Assembly: GCF_008704855.1 (NCBI RefSeq)
Contig: NZ_CP023691.1
Coordinates: 5,332,001-5,396,000 of the forward strand
Length of the DNA stretch: 64,000 bases
Source of the DNA: Streptomyces platensis
GTDB lineage: Bacteria > Actinomycetota > Actinomycetes > Streptomycetales > Streptomycetaceae
Direction of reading: 5' to 3'
Part shown: positions 1 to 8,386 of the stretch, in pieces
Layout of the letters: the number at the start of each line of letters is the position of its first letter
Numbering within the stretch: position 1 is the stretch's first letter
Program-made: the position numbers and the translations under genes
Notes under the pieces: model-generated
The model's input: the letters and a program-made list of their open reading frames with translations, nothing else
What the model was told of the DNA's origin: nothing
The model's database searches: none

Positions 1-1512
1 CGGCTCACCCGCGGTGTGGTGGCTGGGGGAGGCCGGACCGCCAACCACACCCCCTTCACCGGGGAGAAGCTGGCCGATCTGCCGGAGTCCACCCCCGAGG
101 ACGTCGCCACCGCCTTCGAGCGCGCCCGAGCCGCCCAGGAGCGCTGGGCCAAGGTCCCGGTCAAGCAGCGCGCCGCGGTCCTGCTCCGCTTCCACGACCT
201 GGTGCTGCGCCGCCAGGCCGAGGTGCTCGACCTGATCCAGCTGGAGACCGGCAAGGCGCGGCTGCACGCCCATGAGGAGATCCAGGCGGTCGCCGTCACC
301 GCCCGCCACTACGGCCGCAAGGCGCACGCCTACCTCAGGCCCAAGGCCCGCACCGGCGTCGTACCGACCCTCACCAAGGTCACCGAACTCCGCCAGCCCC
401 GGGGCGTGGTCGGGCAGATAGCCCCCTGGAACTACCCCTTCGAGCTCTCCGTCGGCGACGCCCTGCCGGCCTTCGTCGCGGGCAACGCCGTCGTCATGAA
501 GCCCGACACGGAGACCGCGCTGACCGCGCTGTGGGCCCGTGAGCAGCTCATCGAGGCCGGGCTGCCGGAGGACGTCTGGCAGGTCGTGATCGGCGAGGGC
601 CCGGTCGTCGGCCCCGCCGTCGTCGCGCACGCCGACTACGTCTCCTTCACCGGCTCGACCCGTACGGGCCGCGAGGTCGCCCAGGGCGCCGCCGCCCGGC
701 TGGTCGGCGTCTCCCTCGAACTCGGCGGCAAGAACGCCATGGTGGTGCTCCAGGACGCCGACGTGGAAAAGGCCGCCGCGGGCGCCGTCCGCGGCTGCTT
801 CGCCTCCGCCGGACAGCTGTGCATCTCCATCGAGCGGCTCTACGTCCACGAGTCCATCGCCGACGACTTCCTCCAGCGGTTCGCCGCCCGGACGAAGGCG
901 ATGCGGCTGGGCAACGCCCTCGCCTACGGAGCCGACATGGGCTCCCTGGTCGGCGAGCGCCAGCTGGAGACCGTCACCCGCCATGTCGAGGAGGCCGTCG
1001 CCAAGGGCGCCGAGCTGGTGGCCGGCGGCCGCCCCCGCCCCGACATCGGCCCGCTGTTCTACGAGCCGACCATCCTCGACGGCGTCCAGGCCCCGATGGC
1101 GGTCTGCGGCGAGGAGACCTTCGGCCCGGTCGTCTCGATCTACCGCTTCCGCGACGAGGACGAGGCGGTGGCGCTCGCCAATGCCACCCCGTACGGACTC
1201 AATTCCAGCGTCTGGACCAAGGACGGCCGCCGCGGCCGCGCGGTCGCCGCCCGGCTGCGGACCGGCACCGTCAACGTCAATGAGTCCTACGCCGCCGGCT
1301 ACGCCAGCGTGCAGGCACCCATGGGCGGTATGGGCGACTCGGGGCTGGGCCGCCGGCACGGCTCCGAGGGCATCCTCAAGTACACCGAGGCGCAGACCGT
1401 CGCCCACCAGCGGCTGATGCCGCTCGCCCCGTCCTTCGGCATGACCGACGAGAAGTACGCACAGTTCATGAGCCGCAGCCTGCGCGCGATGAAGGCGTTC
1501 CGGCTCCGCTAA
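1..1512 (+). CDS. gabD2: Succinate-semialdehyde dehydrogenase (NADP+), 5' end outside window
   Basis: Oxidises succinate semialdehyde to succinate with NAD(P)+, feeding the TCA cycle from GABA or alternative 2-oxoglutarate routes. The frame is open from base 1, so the true start lies upstream and 503 residues are visible. Aldehyde dehydrogenase hallmarks are present: PWNYP near residue 140, the general base in ELGGKN (about residue 240) and the catalytic Cys in GQLCIS (about residue 274). The family-typical RPDIGPLFYEPT and PMGGMGDSG blocks follow. Overall wording resembles mycobacterial GabD2 more than enterobacterial GabD. The next gene starts 21 bases downstream on the same strand, so the two may be co-transcribed. 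Family certain; exact substrate inferred. Confidence 0.9.
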   Translation, partial: RLTRGVVAGGGRTANHTPFTGEKLADLPESTPEDVATAFERARAAQERWAKVPVKQRAAVLLRFHDLVLRRQAEVLDLIQLETGKARLHAHEEIQAVAVTARHYGRKAHAYLRPKARTGVVPTLTKVTELRQPRGVVGQIAPWNYPFELSVGDALPAFVAGNAVVMKPDTETALTALWAREQLIEAGLPEDVWQVVIGEGPVVGPAVVAHADYVSFTGSTRTGREVAQGAAARLVGVSLELGGKNAMVVLQDADVEKAAAGAVRGCFASAGQLCISIERLYVHESIADDFLQRFAARTKAMRLGNALAYGADMGSLVGERQLETVTRHVEEAVAKGAELVAGGRPRPDIGPLFYEPTILDGVQAPMAVCGEETFGPVVSIYRFRDEDEAVALANATPYGLNSSVWTKDGRRGRAVAARLRTGTVNVNESYAAGYASVQAPMGGMGDSGLGRRHGSEGILKYTEAQTVAHQRLMPLAPSFGMTDEKYAQFMSRSLRAMKAFRLR

Positions 1513-1533
1513 CCACAGCAGCAGGGAGAGCCA

Positions 1534-3417
1534 GTGCCCCAGGAGAACTCTGCCCGGAACCCGGACGCGAACGGCGGCCGGGACGACCGGGACACCGGCG
1601 GCGTCCAGGACACCGACGGCGCTCAGGACACCCAGAACGCTGACGGCTACGACTACGACGTGCTCGTCGTCGGCTCCGGCTTCGGCGGCTCGGTCTCCGC
1701 ACTGCGGCTGACCGAGAAGGGCTATCGCGTCGGCGTCCTCGAAGCCGGCCGCCGCTTCACCCGGCAGACCCTGCCGAAGAACTCCTGGGACATCCGCAAC
1801 TACCTGTGGGCGCCGGCGCTCGGCTGCTACGGCATCCAGCGGGTGCATCTGCTCGGCAACGTCATGGTGCTGGCAGGGGCGGGCGTCGGCGGCGGCTCGC
1901 TCAACTACGCCAACACCCTCTACGTCCCCCCGAAGCCGTTCTTCGAGGACCGGCAGTGGGGCGATATCACCGACTGGCAGGAGGAGTTGGCCCCCTTCTA
2001 CGACCAGGCCAAGCGGATGCTGGGGGTCCGTCTCAACCCGACAATGACGCCCTCCGATGTCCACCTCAAGGAGGCCGCGGACAAGATGGGCGTCGGCGAC
2101 TCCTTCCATCTGGCGCCGGTCGGGGTCTTCTTCGGGGACGGCGAGGACGCGGACGGGACGTCGAAGGCGGCACCGGGCGCGGAGGTCCCCGACCCCTACT
2201 TCGGCGGCCAGGGCCCGGCCCGTAAGGCCTGTACGGAGTGCGGCGAGTGCATGACCGGATGCCGGCACGGCGCCAAGAACACCCTCAACGAGAACTACCT
2301 CCACCTCGCCGAGCGGGCCGGCGCCGTCATCCACCCGATGACCTCCGTCGTCACCGTCACCGAGGACTCCCGCGGCGGTTTCGCCGTCGCCACCCTCCCC
2401 ACCGACAACAAGCGCAAGGGCCGGGGCCGCACCTTCACCGCCCGCCGGGTCGTCCTCGCCGCCGGCACCTACGGCACCCAGACCCTGCTGCACAAGATGA
2501 AGGACAGCGGACTGCTGCCCGGCATCTCCGGCAGGCTGGGCGAGCTGACCCGGACGAACTCCGAGGCGCTGGTGGGCGCGCAGACCGACAACCGCCGCTA
2601 CCGCAAACGGCACGGCACCGAGGCCGACTTCACCCGCGGGGTCGCGATCACCTCGTCCATCCACCCCGACGCGCACACCCATATCGAGCCGGTCCGCTAC
2701 GGCAAGGGCTCCAACGCGATGGGCGCGATGTCCATCCTCCAGGTGCCCGTCGACGGCCGCGGCTCCCGCGCCGGCCGGTGGGCCGCGAACTGTCTGCGGC
2801 ATCCGCTGCTGCTGCTCCGGTCGCTCTCCAACCGCCGCTGGTCGGAGCGCACCATCATCGGCCTGGTGATGCAGTCGCTGGACAACTCCCTGACGACCTA
2901 CCGCAAGCCGGACGGCCTCGGCAAGGGCCTGCTCACCGCCCGCCAGGGCCACGGCGCACCGAACCCCGAGCAGATCCCCGAGGCCACCGAGGCCGCCACC
3001 CTGCTCGCGCAGGAGATCAACGGCTTCGCGGGCAGCAATGTCGGCGAGCTGATGGGGACGCCGCTGACCGCGCACTTCCTGGGCGGCTGCCCGATCGGCG
3101 CCGACGCCGACCACGGGGTCATCGACCCGTACCACCGCCTCTACGGCCACCCGGGCATCTCGGTCGTCGACGGCGCCGCGGTCTCCGCCAACCTGGGCGT
3201 CAACCCGTCCCTGACGATCACCGCACAGGCCGAACGCGCGATGTCGCTGTGGCCCAACAAGGGCGAGACCGACCCCCGCCCCGCCCCGGGCCGGGCGTAC
3301 CGCCGGCTGGCACCGGTCGAGCCGGTCCGCCCCGCCGTCCCCAAGAAGGCGTTCGGCGCGCTGAACCTGCCCTTCCTGGCCGTCCCGCCGGTCCCGCCGA
3401 AGAAGTCGCTCACCTAG
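1534..3417 (+). CDS. GMC-family FAD oxidoreductase (cholesterol-oxidase-like)
   Basis: Predicted flavoprotein of 627 residues that oxidises an alcohol or sterol-like substrate. After a hydrophilic, Asp-rich N-terminus of about 42 residues comes the FAD-binding GSGFGGS motif (residues 47-53), then GAGVGGGSLNYANTLY. A Cys cluster, CTECGECMTGC (about 233-243), is typical of this GMC subgroup. The C-terminal NLGVNPSLTITA segment closes the FAD site. GTG start chosen because CAGGGAGAG lies 6-8 bases upstream. It follows the dehydrogenase gene by 21 bases, suggesting an operon. No twin-arginine or Sec signal is visible, unlike secreted cholesterol oxidases, so it is probably cytoplasmic. Substrate unknown. 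Confidence 0.85.
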   Translation: MPQENSARNPDANGGRDDRDTGGVQDTDGAQDTQNADGYDYDVLVVGSGFGGSVSALRLTEKGYRVGVLEAGRRFTRQTLPKNSWDIRNYLWAPALGCYGIQRVHLLGNVMVLAGAGVGGGSLNYANTLYVPPKPFFEDRQWGDITDWQEELAPFYDQAKRMLGVRLNPTMTPSDVHLKEAADKMGVGDSFHLAPVGVFFGDGEDADGTSKAAPGAEVPDPYFGGQGPARKACTECGECMTGCRHGAKNTLNENYLHLAERAGAVIHPMTSVVTVTEDSRGGFAVATLPTDNKRKGRGRTFTARRVVLAAGTYGTQTLLHKMKDSGLLPGISGRLGELTRTNSEALVGAQTDNRRYRKRHGTEADFTRGVAITSSIHPDAHTHIEPVRYGKGSNAMGAMSILQVPVDGRGSRAGRWAANCLRHPLLLLRSLSNRRWSERTIIGLVMQSLDNSLTTYRKPDGLGKGLLTARQGHGAPNPEQIPEATEAATLLAQEINGFAGSNVGELMGTPLTAHFLGGCPIGADADHGVIDPYHRLYGHPGISVVDGAAVSANLGVNPSLTITAQAERAMSLWPNKGETDPRPAPGRAYRRLAPVEPVRPAVPKKAFGALNLPFLAVPPVPPKKSLT

Positions 3418-3440
3418 GGCGCCTCTTGCGTACGTACGAC

Positions 3441-3474
3441 GGAGGGCCGCACCCCGAACCGGGTGCGGCCCTCC
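3441..3474. terminator. Bidirectional terminator hairpin
   Basis: A perfect 14-bp stem, GGAGGGCCGCACCC with its complement, closes a 6-base loop and is followed by TCTTCT. It sits between two convergent genes and can serve both. Confidence 0.85.
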
Positions 3475-3490
3475 TCTTCTGCGCCTGCCG

Positions 3491-4582
3491 TTACGCGGCG
3501 GCGCCGTCCGTCTTGCGGCGGCGGACGACGAAGATCGCGCCCGCGCCCACGACCATGGCGACTCCGCCCACGAGGCCGAGGGTCGGCAGCGCGGAGGAGG
3601 CACCGGTCTCGGCCAGGTTGCCGGTCACCGGCAGCTTGTCCATACCGTCCTTCGGCTTACCGGTGCCGACCGGCTTCCCGCCGCCCTGCGTACCGGGCTT
3701 GTTGCCGGGCTTACCGGGCTTGGCCGGCGGGATCTCGCCCGGGTTGCTGCCGGCCGAGAGGATGGTGAAGTCGTACCACTGCTCCTCGGACCAGCCGCAG
3801 GAGCCGTCCTGGTTCTGGTAGTCGCCCGCCACCAGCGCGAAGCCGTCACCGGCCGTGGCGCCCTTGTCCGCACGGATCCGCATCTTCAGCTCGGCGGTCT
3901 GGTGGGCGTCGAGCTGGAACCAGCCGAAGTACTCCCCGTCGGTCCACTCGTCGAACGAGGTCCACTTGCCGGTGTCCGGGTTCTGGTACTCCAGGTCGAG
4001 CTGCGACTTGGGGTGGTCGATGTCGCCGGTCGGCACCGCGTAGATGACCGGGTAGACCTCGTCCAGCGTCTGGTCCGTGGTGTTGGCCAGCTGCACGCTG
4101 AAGCCCTTCCAGCCGCCGCCCGCGACGAGCTTGGAGGGCAGGTGGGCGACGGTCACCTTGATGGCGGCGTCATCGACCGTGCACTCGTCCTCGTCACCGG
4201 GCTCGCCCGGCTCGGTGGGCTTGGCCGAGGTGGAGGGCTTGGGCGAGGCACTCGGCTTGGTGTCGCCGCCGGGGGTGGCCGGGGCGGTCGGCCCGGTGCC
4301 GTCACCGCCCCCGGTCTCCTCGCCGGGCTTGGTGTCGTCACCGGGGGTGGTGTCACCCGGCGTGGTGTCGTCCGTCGCGTTCTCGTCACCGGCGGCCGGG
4401 GTCTCCGGCTGCGTGGTGGGCGCGTCGGTCTGCTCCGAGCCAGGGGTGCCCGGCGTGGGCTCGGCACTCGCGCCGGCCTCGGTCTCGGGGCCGGTCGCGT
4501 ACGCGGCAGGGGCCGCCAGCAGGGCGGCGGGGGCTATGACGGCCGTCGCGGCGGCAGCCGTCAGGGCACGGCGAAGCTTCAT
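3491..4582 (-). CDS. LAETG-motif sortase-anchored surface protein
   Basis: Secreted protein of 363 residues predicted to be attached to peptidoglycan by a class E sortase. A Sec signal peptide (MKLRRAL..., cleavage near AYA, about residue 31) is followed by a long Thr/Pro/Gly-rich low-complexity linker (about 35-130). A compact globular part (about 140-260) contains WKGFSVQL, FDEWTDGEYFGW and GSCGWSEEQWYDF. A Pro/Gly/Lys linker then leads to LAETG (323-327), a hydrophobic segment and an RRRK tail: a textbook cell-wall sorting signal. I place the start at the MKLRR ATG because the longer open frame upstream has no signal peptide. No sortase gene is in this window. Function of the globular part unknown. 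Confidence 0.88.
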   Translation of the reverse strand: MKLRRALTAAAATAVIAPAALLAAPAAYATGPETEAGASAEPTPGTPGSEQTDAPTTQPETPAAGDENATDDTTPGDTTPGDDTKPGEETGGGDGTGPTAPATPGGDTKPSASPKPSTSAKPTEPGEPGDEDECTVDDAAIKVTVAHLPSKLVAGGGWKGFSVQLANTTDQTLDEVYPVIYAVPTGDIDHPKSQLDLEYQNPDTGKWTSFDEWTDGEYFGWFQLDAHQTAELKMRIRADKGATAGDGFALVAGDYQNQDGSCGWSEEQWYDFTILSAGSNPGEIPPAKPGKPGNKPGTQGGGKPVGTGKPKDGMDKLPVTGNLAETGASSALPTLGLVGGVAMVVGAGAIFVVRRRKTDGAAA

Positions 4583-5467
4583 CGAGAAGACCTCTCGGGT
4601 CCAAAGTGCCGGTTTCCGGCACAAGTGGTTGCGGGCCGTCGCGGTGGGGCGCGGTATGGCCGTGCGATTGCAGGTACATGACCGGCCATGGCCGAAAAAG
4701 GTTGTCCACTCAACCAGAAAAGCCGTTGTGATGCCGGTCACGCCTGTCACAGCAGCCTCACAGGCTTCACAAAGGCCGTGCGCAGCATTCGCTCGACGGC
4801 GGACGTGCGCCGGGCGCACCCCGGGCACAGCGAAGGGCCCCGGACACCATCCGCGAGGGGGGTTGCGGACGGTCACGGGGCCCTTGGCTTTCGGTGCCGG
4901 CGTCAGGGCAGCGCCGGCACCGAGGGGCGGCGCTGGGGGGGGGTAGCGCCGCTGGCTTTCGGGGTGGTGCGCGATGGTGCGGAGCTCGCGACGGTCGGAC
5001 CCATGGCAGTGCACAGTCCCTACCGGACGCGGTGCGTCGTTCGTCAAGCATCGTCCTGGATGCGCCTCACCTGGCGCAACCGTTTCGACCGGATGCGGTC
5101 GGTCCCGGGCGTCCCCAGGACCGACCACCCCATCGGATGTGACCGGGCTGCTGTCCCCTGCTGACCGGCCACGGCACGGAGCGAGGTCCCACGACGCGGG
5201 CCGCGGCTGGCGGCCGGCGTCTCATCGCTCCGGGTTTCCGCCCGTGGGGCGGCGTCTACGCGTAGTCGTGCAGGCCGCGCCTGGCTGGCGTGGCACCGGG
5301 AACAACGAAGCCTCGCAGCGGCCGGTCACGCGCCGTATGGGTGAGTCGGCAACCGAACTCAGATCCGGCAGCTGCGCCGGGGCGCGTGCGTTCCTTCACG
5401 CGCCCGCCCGGCCCCGAAACCGACCGCACACCAGCCAAAACCGGCCACGCTGCTGACCCGTGCCGCC
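4583..5467. other. 885-bp gene-free interval
   Basis: No convincing gene on either strand: open frames here lack ribosome sites and family likeness. It contains a hairpin in the leader of the surface-protein gene (GTGCCGG-TTT-CCGGCAC, about 4604-4620), a Crp-like box at 4728-4741 and GC-rich degenerate sequence. It may be the remnant of a lost gene, but nothing recognisable is left. Confidence 0.5.
4728..4741. promoter_or_regulatory. Crp-like box upstream of surface-protein gene
   Basis: GTGATGCCGGTCAC fits the GTG-N6-GNCAC consensus reported for Streptomyces Crp. It lies about 150 bp upstream of the surface-protein start. Sequence match only; no binding evidence. Confidence 0.35.
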
Positions 5468-5761
5468 TCAGATCTGGCCCCGGGACAGCTCCAGCAGGGT
5501 CATCGCCAGCGCGGTGCCCGGCTTGCCGAGCTGGTCGCTGTAGTGGGTCAGGATCTCCATCTCGCGGGCGAGGTTCACCCGCCGTCCGCCGGAGGTGACG
5601 CGCTCGTGCTGGATGACGGCCGAGACGGCCATCCGTTCTTGGACGAGGCCGATGATCCGGCCGTCGAGATCGTCGATCCGCTGCCGGGCGTCGGTGATGA
5701 TCCCGGCGGCCTCGGGGGAGCGGGCGCCGGTGTCGGGGGCGGTGCTGGTGGGGGTGCTCAT
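5468..5761 (-). CDS. Chorismate mutase (AroQ-delta type)
   Basis: Converts chorismate to prephenate for Phe and Tyr synthesis. The 97-residue, all-helical protein has the AroQ core: RIDDLDGRIIGLVQERMAVSAVIQHER (written here in order; the Arg and Lys/His positions line the active site), then SGGRRVNLAREMEIL and a short C-terminus ending ELSRGQI. This resembles the intracellular mycobacterial enzyme Rv0948c, which works in complex with DAHP synthase. Two in-frame ATGs exist; I use the second because AGGAG lies 9 bases upstream of it but abuts the first (5770). Upstream, on the same strand, are a leader peptide and a strong hairpin, so transcription attenuation is likely. Confidence 0.88.
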   Translation of the reverse strand: MSTPTSTAPDTGARSPEAAGIITDARQRIDDLDGRIIGLVQERMAVSAVIQHERVTSGGRRVNLAREMEILTHYSDQLGKPGTALAMTLLELSRGQI

Positions 5762-5816
5762 GTCCGTCATCTCCTGGGGTGGGTGGCCCCGGAGCCGCGG
5801 GTGGCCCGGACAGACG

Positions 5817-5851
5817 CAGGCGCCCCGGACCTTTTCGGCCCGGGGCGCCTG
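5817..5851 (-). terminator. Attenuator-like hairpin before chorismate mutase
   Basis: A perfect 12-bp stem (CAGGCGCCCCGG and complement) with an 11-base loop lies between the leader-peptide stop (5872) and the chorismate mutase start (5761). Its position matches the terminator of an amino-acid attenuator. No U-run follows, which is common for Streptomyces terminators. It could alternatively be a simple terminator of an unrelated transcript. Confidence 0.65.
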
Positions 5852-5871
5852 GGAAGTTGCTCGTCAGTGGA

Positions 5872-5943
5872 TCAAGCAGCACGACCATGGCAGCCGGTTG
5901 GGCCGGTGCCATAGGTAAAGACGAAGGTCAGCTGCTTGTTCAT
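5872..5943 (-). CDS. 23-residue leader peptide with Phe-Val-Phe-Thr-Tyr (putative attenuator leader)
   Basis: A tiny gene reading MNKQLTFVFTYGTG... and ending ...GCHGRAA-stop. The Phe/Tyr cluster uses TTC, TTT and TAT; TTT and TAT are rare in this GC-rich genome, as expected for a ribosome-stalling sensor of Phe/Tyr supply. Codons 3-5 (AAGCAGC) can pair with codons 22-24 (GCTGCTT), giving a mutually exclusive early hairpin. A promoter-like TTGGAC-N18-CATACT ends 7 bases before the ATG, so the transcript would be leaderless. The strong hairpin and the chorismate mutase gene follow. Known parallels are the pheA and pheST leaders of enterobacteria; regulation here is inference. Confidence 0.65.
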   Translation of the reverse strand: MNKQLTFVFTYGTGPTGCHGRAA

Positions 5944-5950
5944 GGGGCTC

Positions 5951-5980
5951 AGTATGAGCCCGTTAGAATCGAAAGTCCAA
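5951..5980 (-). promoter_or_regulatory. Promoter of leader peptide / chorismate mutase
   Basis: -35 TTGGAC (5975-5980) and -10 CATACT (5951-5956) are separated by 18 bp. The expected start of transcription coincides with the leader ATG at 5943. It overlaps the divergent guaA upstream region, where a TAGAAT -10-like hexamer lies at 5964-5969 on the other strand. Confidence 0.5.
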
Positions 5981-6012
5981 CCCCTGCTCCACACCGCCGG
6001 AAGGCCGCCGAA

Positions 6013-7599
6013 GTGCCATCAGCGCCCCCTGCCGCTGCCCCGGACGTCGTCCTCGTAGTCGACTTCGGCGCACAGTACGCCCAGCTCATCGCCCGCCGGG
6101 TCCGAGAGGCCCGGGTCTACAGCGAGATCGTGCCGTCCACCATGCCGGTGGCGGAGATGCTCGCCAAGAACCCGAAGGCGATCATCCTCTCCGGCGGTCC
6201 CTCGTCGGTCTACGCCGAAGACGCCCCCAGCCTCGACCGCTCGCTGTTCGAGGCCGGTGTCCCGGTCTTCGGCATGTGCTACGGCTTCCAGCTCATGGCC
6301 ACCACCCTCGGTGGCACCGTCGACAACACCGGCGCCCGTGAGTACGGCCGTACCCCGCTGACCGTCTCCCGTCCCGGCTCCACCCTGTTCGAGGGCACGC
6401 CCGCCGAGCAGTCGGTGTGGATGTCGCACGGTGACGCCTGCTCCGCCGCCCCCGAGGGCTTCACGGTCACCGCGTCCACCGACGTGGTCCCGGTCGCCGC
6501 CTTCGAGAACGACGAGAAGAAGCTCTACGGCGTCCAGTACCACCCCGAGGTCATGCACTCCACGCACGGCCAGCAGGTCCTGGAGCACTTCCTCTACCGC
6601 GGCGCGGGCATCGAGCCGAACTGGACCACCACCAGCGTGGTCGAGGAGCAGGTCGCCGCGATCCGCGCGCAGGTCGGCACCAAGCGCGCCATCTGCGCGC
6701 TGTCCGGCGGCGTGGACTCCTCGGTGGCCGCCGCCATCGTGCAGAAGGCCATCGGCGACCAGCTGACCTGCGTCTACGTCGACCACGGTCTCCAGCGCAA
6801 GGGCGAGTCCGCGCAGGTCGAGAAGGACTTCGTGGCCGCCACCGGCGTCCAGCTGAAGGTCGTCGACGCCGAGGAGCGCTTCCTGACCGCACTGGCCGGG
6901 GTCAGCGACCCCGAGCAGAAGCGGAAGATCATCGGCCGGGAGTTCATCCGGGTCTTCGAGCAGGCCCAGGCCGAGCTGGTCGCCGAGGCCGGCGCCGAGG
7001 GCGAGGAAGTCGCCTTCCTGGTCCAGGGCACGCTCTACCCGGACATCGTCGAGTCCGGCGGCGGCACGGGCACCGCCAACATCAAGTCGCACCACAACGT
7101 CGGCGGGCTCCCCGACGACATCGAGTTCGAGCTCGTCGAGCCGCTGCGCCAGCTGTTCAAGGACGAGGTCCGGATGGTCGGCTCGGAGCTCGGCCTGCCG
7201 GACGAGATCGTCCACCGCCAGCCGTTCCCCGGCCCCGGCCTGGGCATCCGGATCGTCGGCGAGGTCACCAAGGAGCGCCTGGACCTGCTGCGCGAGGCCG
7301 ACGCCATCGCCCGCGAGGAGCTGACCGCGGCCGGTCTGGACCGCGAGATCTGGCAGTGCCCGGTGGTCCTGCTCGCCGATGTCCGCTCGGTCGGCGTCCA
7401 GGGCGACGGCCGGACGTACGGCCACCCGATCGTGCTGCGCCCGGTGTCCTCCGAGGACGCCATGACCGCGGACTGGACGCGGATGCCGTACGAGGTCCTG
7501 GCCCGCATCTCCACCCGCATCACCAACGAGGTCGCCGACGTCAACCGCGTCGTCCTCGATGTCACCAGCAAGCCCCCGGGCACCATCGAGTGGGAGTGA
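6013..7599 (+). CDS. guaA: GMP synthase (glutamine-hydrolysing)
   Basis: Converts XMP, ATP and glutamine to GMP, the last step of guanine nucleotide synthesis. The 528 residues hold a class I glutamine amidotransferase domain with nucleophile Cys in GMCYGFQ (about C89) and His/Glu in YHPEV (about 177-180). An ATP-pyrophosphatase domain with the PP-loop SGGVDSS (231-237) follows, then the dimerisation domain ending KPPGTIEWE, the canonical GuaA C-terminus. The GTG at 6013 fits family length; the open frame runs further upstream but without homologous residues. It is divergent from the chorismate mutase leader and closed by a strong terminator. Confidence 0.97.
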   Translation: MPSAPPAAAPDVVLVVDFGAQYAQLIARRVREARVYSEIVPSTMPVAEMLAKNPKAIILSGGPSSVYAEDAPSLDRSLFEAGVPVFGMCYGFQLMATTLGGTVDNTGAREYGRTPLTVSRPGSTLFEGTPAEQSVWMSHGDACSAAPEGFTVTASTDVVPVAAFENDEKKLYGVQYHPEVMHSTHGQQVLEHFLYRGAGIEPNWTTTSVVEEQVAAIRAQVGTKRAICALSGGVDSSVAAAIVQKAIGDQLTCVYVDHGLQRKGESAQVEKDFVAATGVQLKVVDAEERFLTALAGVSDPEQKRKIIGREFIRVFEQAQAELVAEAGAEGEEVAFLVQGTLYPDIVESGGGTGTANIKSHHNVGGLPDDIEFELVEPLRQLFKDEVRMVGSELGLPDEIVHRQPFPGPGLGIRIVGEVTKERLDLLREADAIAREELTAAGLDREIWQCPVVLLADVRSVGVQGDGRTYGHPIVLRPVSSEDAMTADWTRMPYEVLARISTRITNEVADVNRVVLDVTSKPPGTIEWE

Positions 7600-7641
7600 T
7601 CCCACCCATGGGGCCGGGGTGATCCCGCCGGTCGCTTGATG

Positions 7642-7673
7642 ACGCCGCCGCTCAGCCTGCTGAGCGGCGGCGT
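7642..7673 (+). terminator. guaA terminator
   Basis: A perfect 14-bp stem (ACGCCGCCGCTCAG and complement) with a CCTG loop, followed by TGTCGTT, 43 bases after the guaA stop. Confidence 0.85.
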
Positions 7674-7700
7674 TGTCGTTGGCGGGGGCGGCACCGCCCA

Positions 7701-7733
7701 TGGACTTTCTGTCCAGTCTGGACGTACAGTCCA
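7701..7733 (+). promoter_or_regulatory. Leaderless promoter with nested inverted repeats
   Basis: TGGACT (7701-7706) and TACAGT (7725-7730) are 18 bp apart, placing the transcript start at the ATG of the next gene (7737). Between them is GTCCAG-T-CTGGAC (7711-7723), flanked by an outer TGGACT...AGTCCA pair. This is a likely operator, perhaps for autoregulation by the YheO-like protein. Confidence 0.5.
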
Positions 7734-7736
7734 AGC

Positions 7737-8381
7737 ATGGGAGATGCAGAAGAGGCCCAGGACCCCCGGGTGCGGATGTGGGCGCCGGTGTGCCAGGCCG
7801 TCGCGCGTTTGCTCGGTCCGTACGCCGAGGTGGTGCTGCACGATCCGGACACCGACCGGGTCCTGGAGATCTGGAACCCCATGGGCTCCCGCGGCCCGGG
7901 GGACCCCTCTTTGCTCGGTGAGCTGGACGAGCTCGACCCGTCGCCGCAGGGCGTCTACGGGCCGTACGAGAAGCTGCTGGCGGACGGCCGCCGGCTGTCG
8001 TCGGTGAGCGCGGTCCTGCGGGATGCCCACGAGCGGCCGTCGGCCGTGCTGTGCATCAACCTTGACCGCACCCCGCTGGAACAGGCCGCGGCGGTCCTGT
8101 CCGCCTTCGGCGCGCCCACCGTGCAGCGCCCCGAGCCGCTGTTCGAGCAGGACTGGGCCGAGCGCATCCAGCACATCATCGGCAGCCACGTCCGCGAAAC
8201 GGGACGTCCCGTCGAGCGCATGACCCGCCAGGACCGGCTGGCCGTCCTCGGCCTGCTGGACGAGGCCCGGGTGTTCGCCGTGCGCCGTGCCGCGCCGGTC
8301 GTCGCCGGGGCCCTGCGGGTGTCCCGGTCCACCGTCTACGGCCTGCTGGCCGAACTCCGAGCCTCCAGCGCAAAGGACTGA
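7737..8381 (+). CDS. YheO/DauR-family transcriptional regulator (PAS-like + HTH)
   Basis: Regulator of 214 residues. Residues about 12-125 match the YheO-type PAS-like sensor (LGPYAEVVLHDPDTDRVLEIWN, then AVLCINLDRTPLEQA). The C-terminus (about 160-212) holds a helix-turn-helix ending ALRVSRSTVYGLLAELRA. In Pseudomonas the relative DauR represses the D-arginine catabolic operon, which also encodes an ornithine-cyclodeaminase-family protein. Here the gene heads an apparent operon with an aminotransferase 5 bases downstream and an OCD-family enzyme after that, so it probably controls them. The start coincides with the predicted transcription start (leaderless). Ligand unknown. Confidence 0.85.
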   Translation: MGDAEEAQDPRVRMWAPVCQAVARLLGPYAEVVLHDPDTDRVLEIWNPMGSRGPGDPSLLGELDELDPSPQGVYGPYEKLLADGRRLSSVSAVLRDAHERPSAVLCINLDRTPLEQAAAVLSAFGAPTVQRPEPLFEQDWAERIQHIIGSHVRETGRPVERMTRQDRLAVLGLLDEARVFAVRRAAPVVAGALRVSRSTVYGLLAELRASSAKD

Positions 8382-8386
8382 CCGCC

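Noticed and set aside
4583..5128. N-terminal extension of the LAETG protein (start at 5128)
   Set aside because: Would bury the signal peptide 180 residues inside the protein; the ATG at 4582 begins a normal Sec signal.
5817..5851. guaA leader terminator or guanine riboswitch on the plus strand
   Set aside because: No purine aptamer words are present, and the hairpin lies upstream of the TAGAAT element likely used for guaA; it fits the minus-strand attenuator better.
6019..7734. 571-residue open frame antisense to guaA
   Set aside because: Created by GC-rich codon bias opposite a certain gene; no family likeness, residue mix of a shadow frame.
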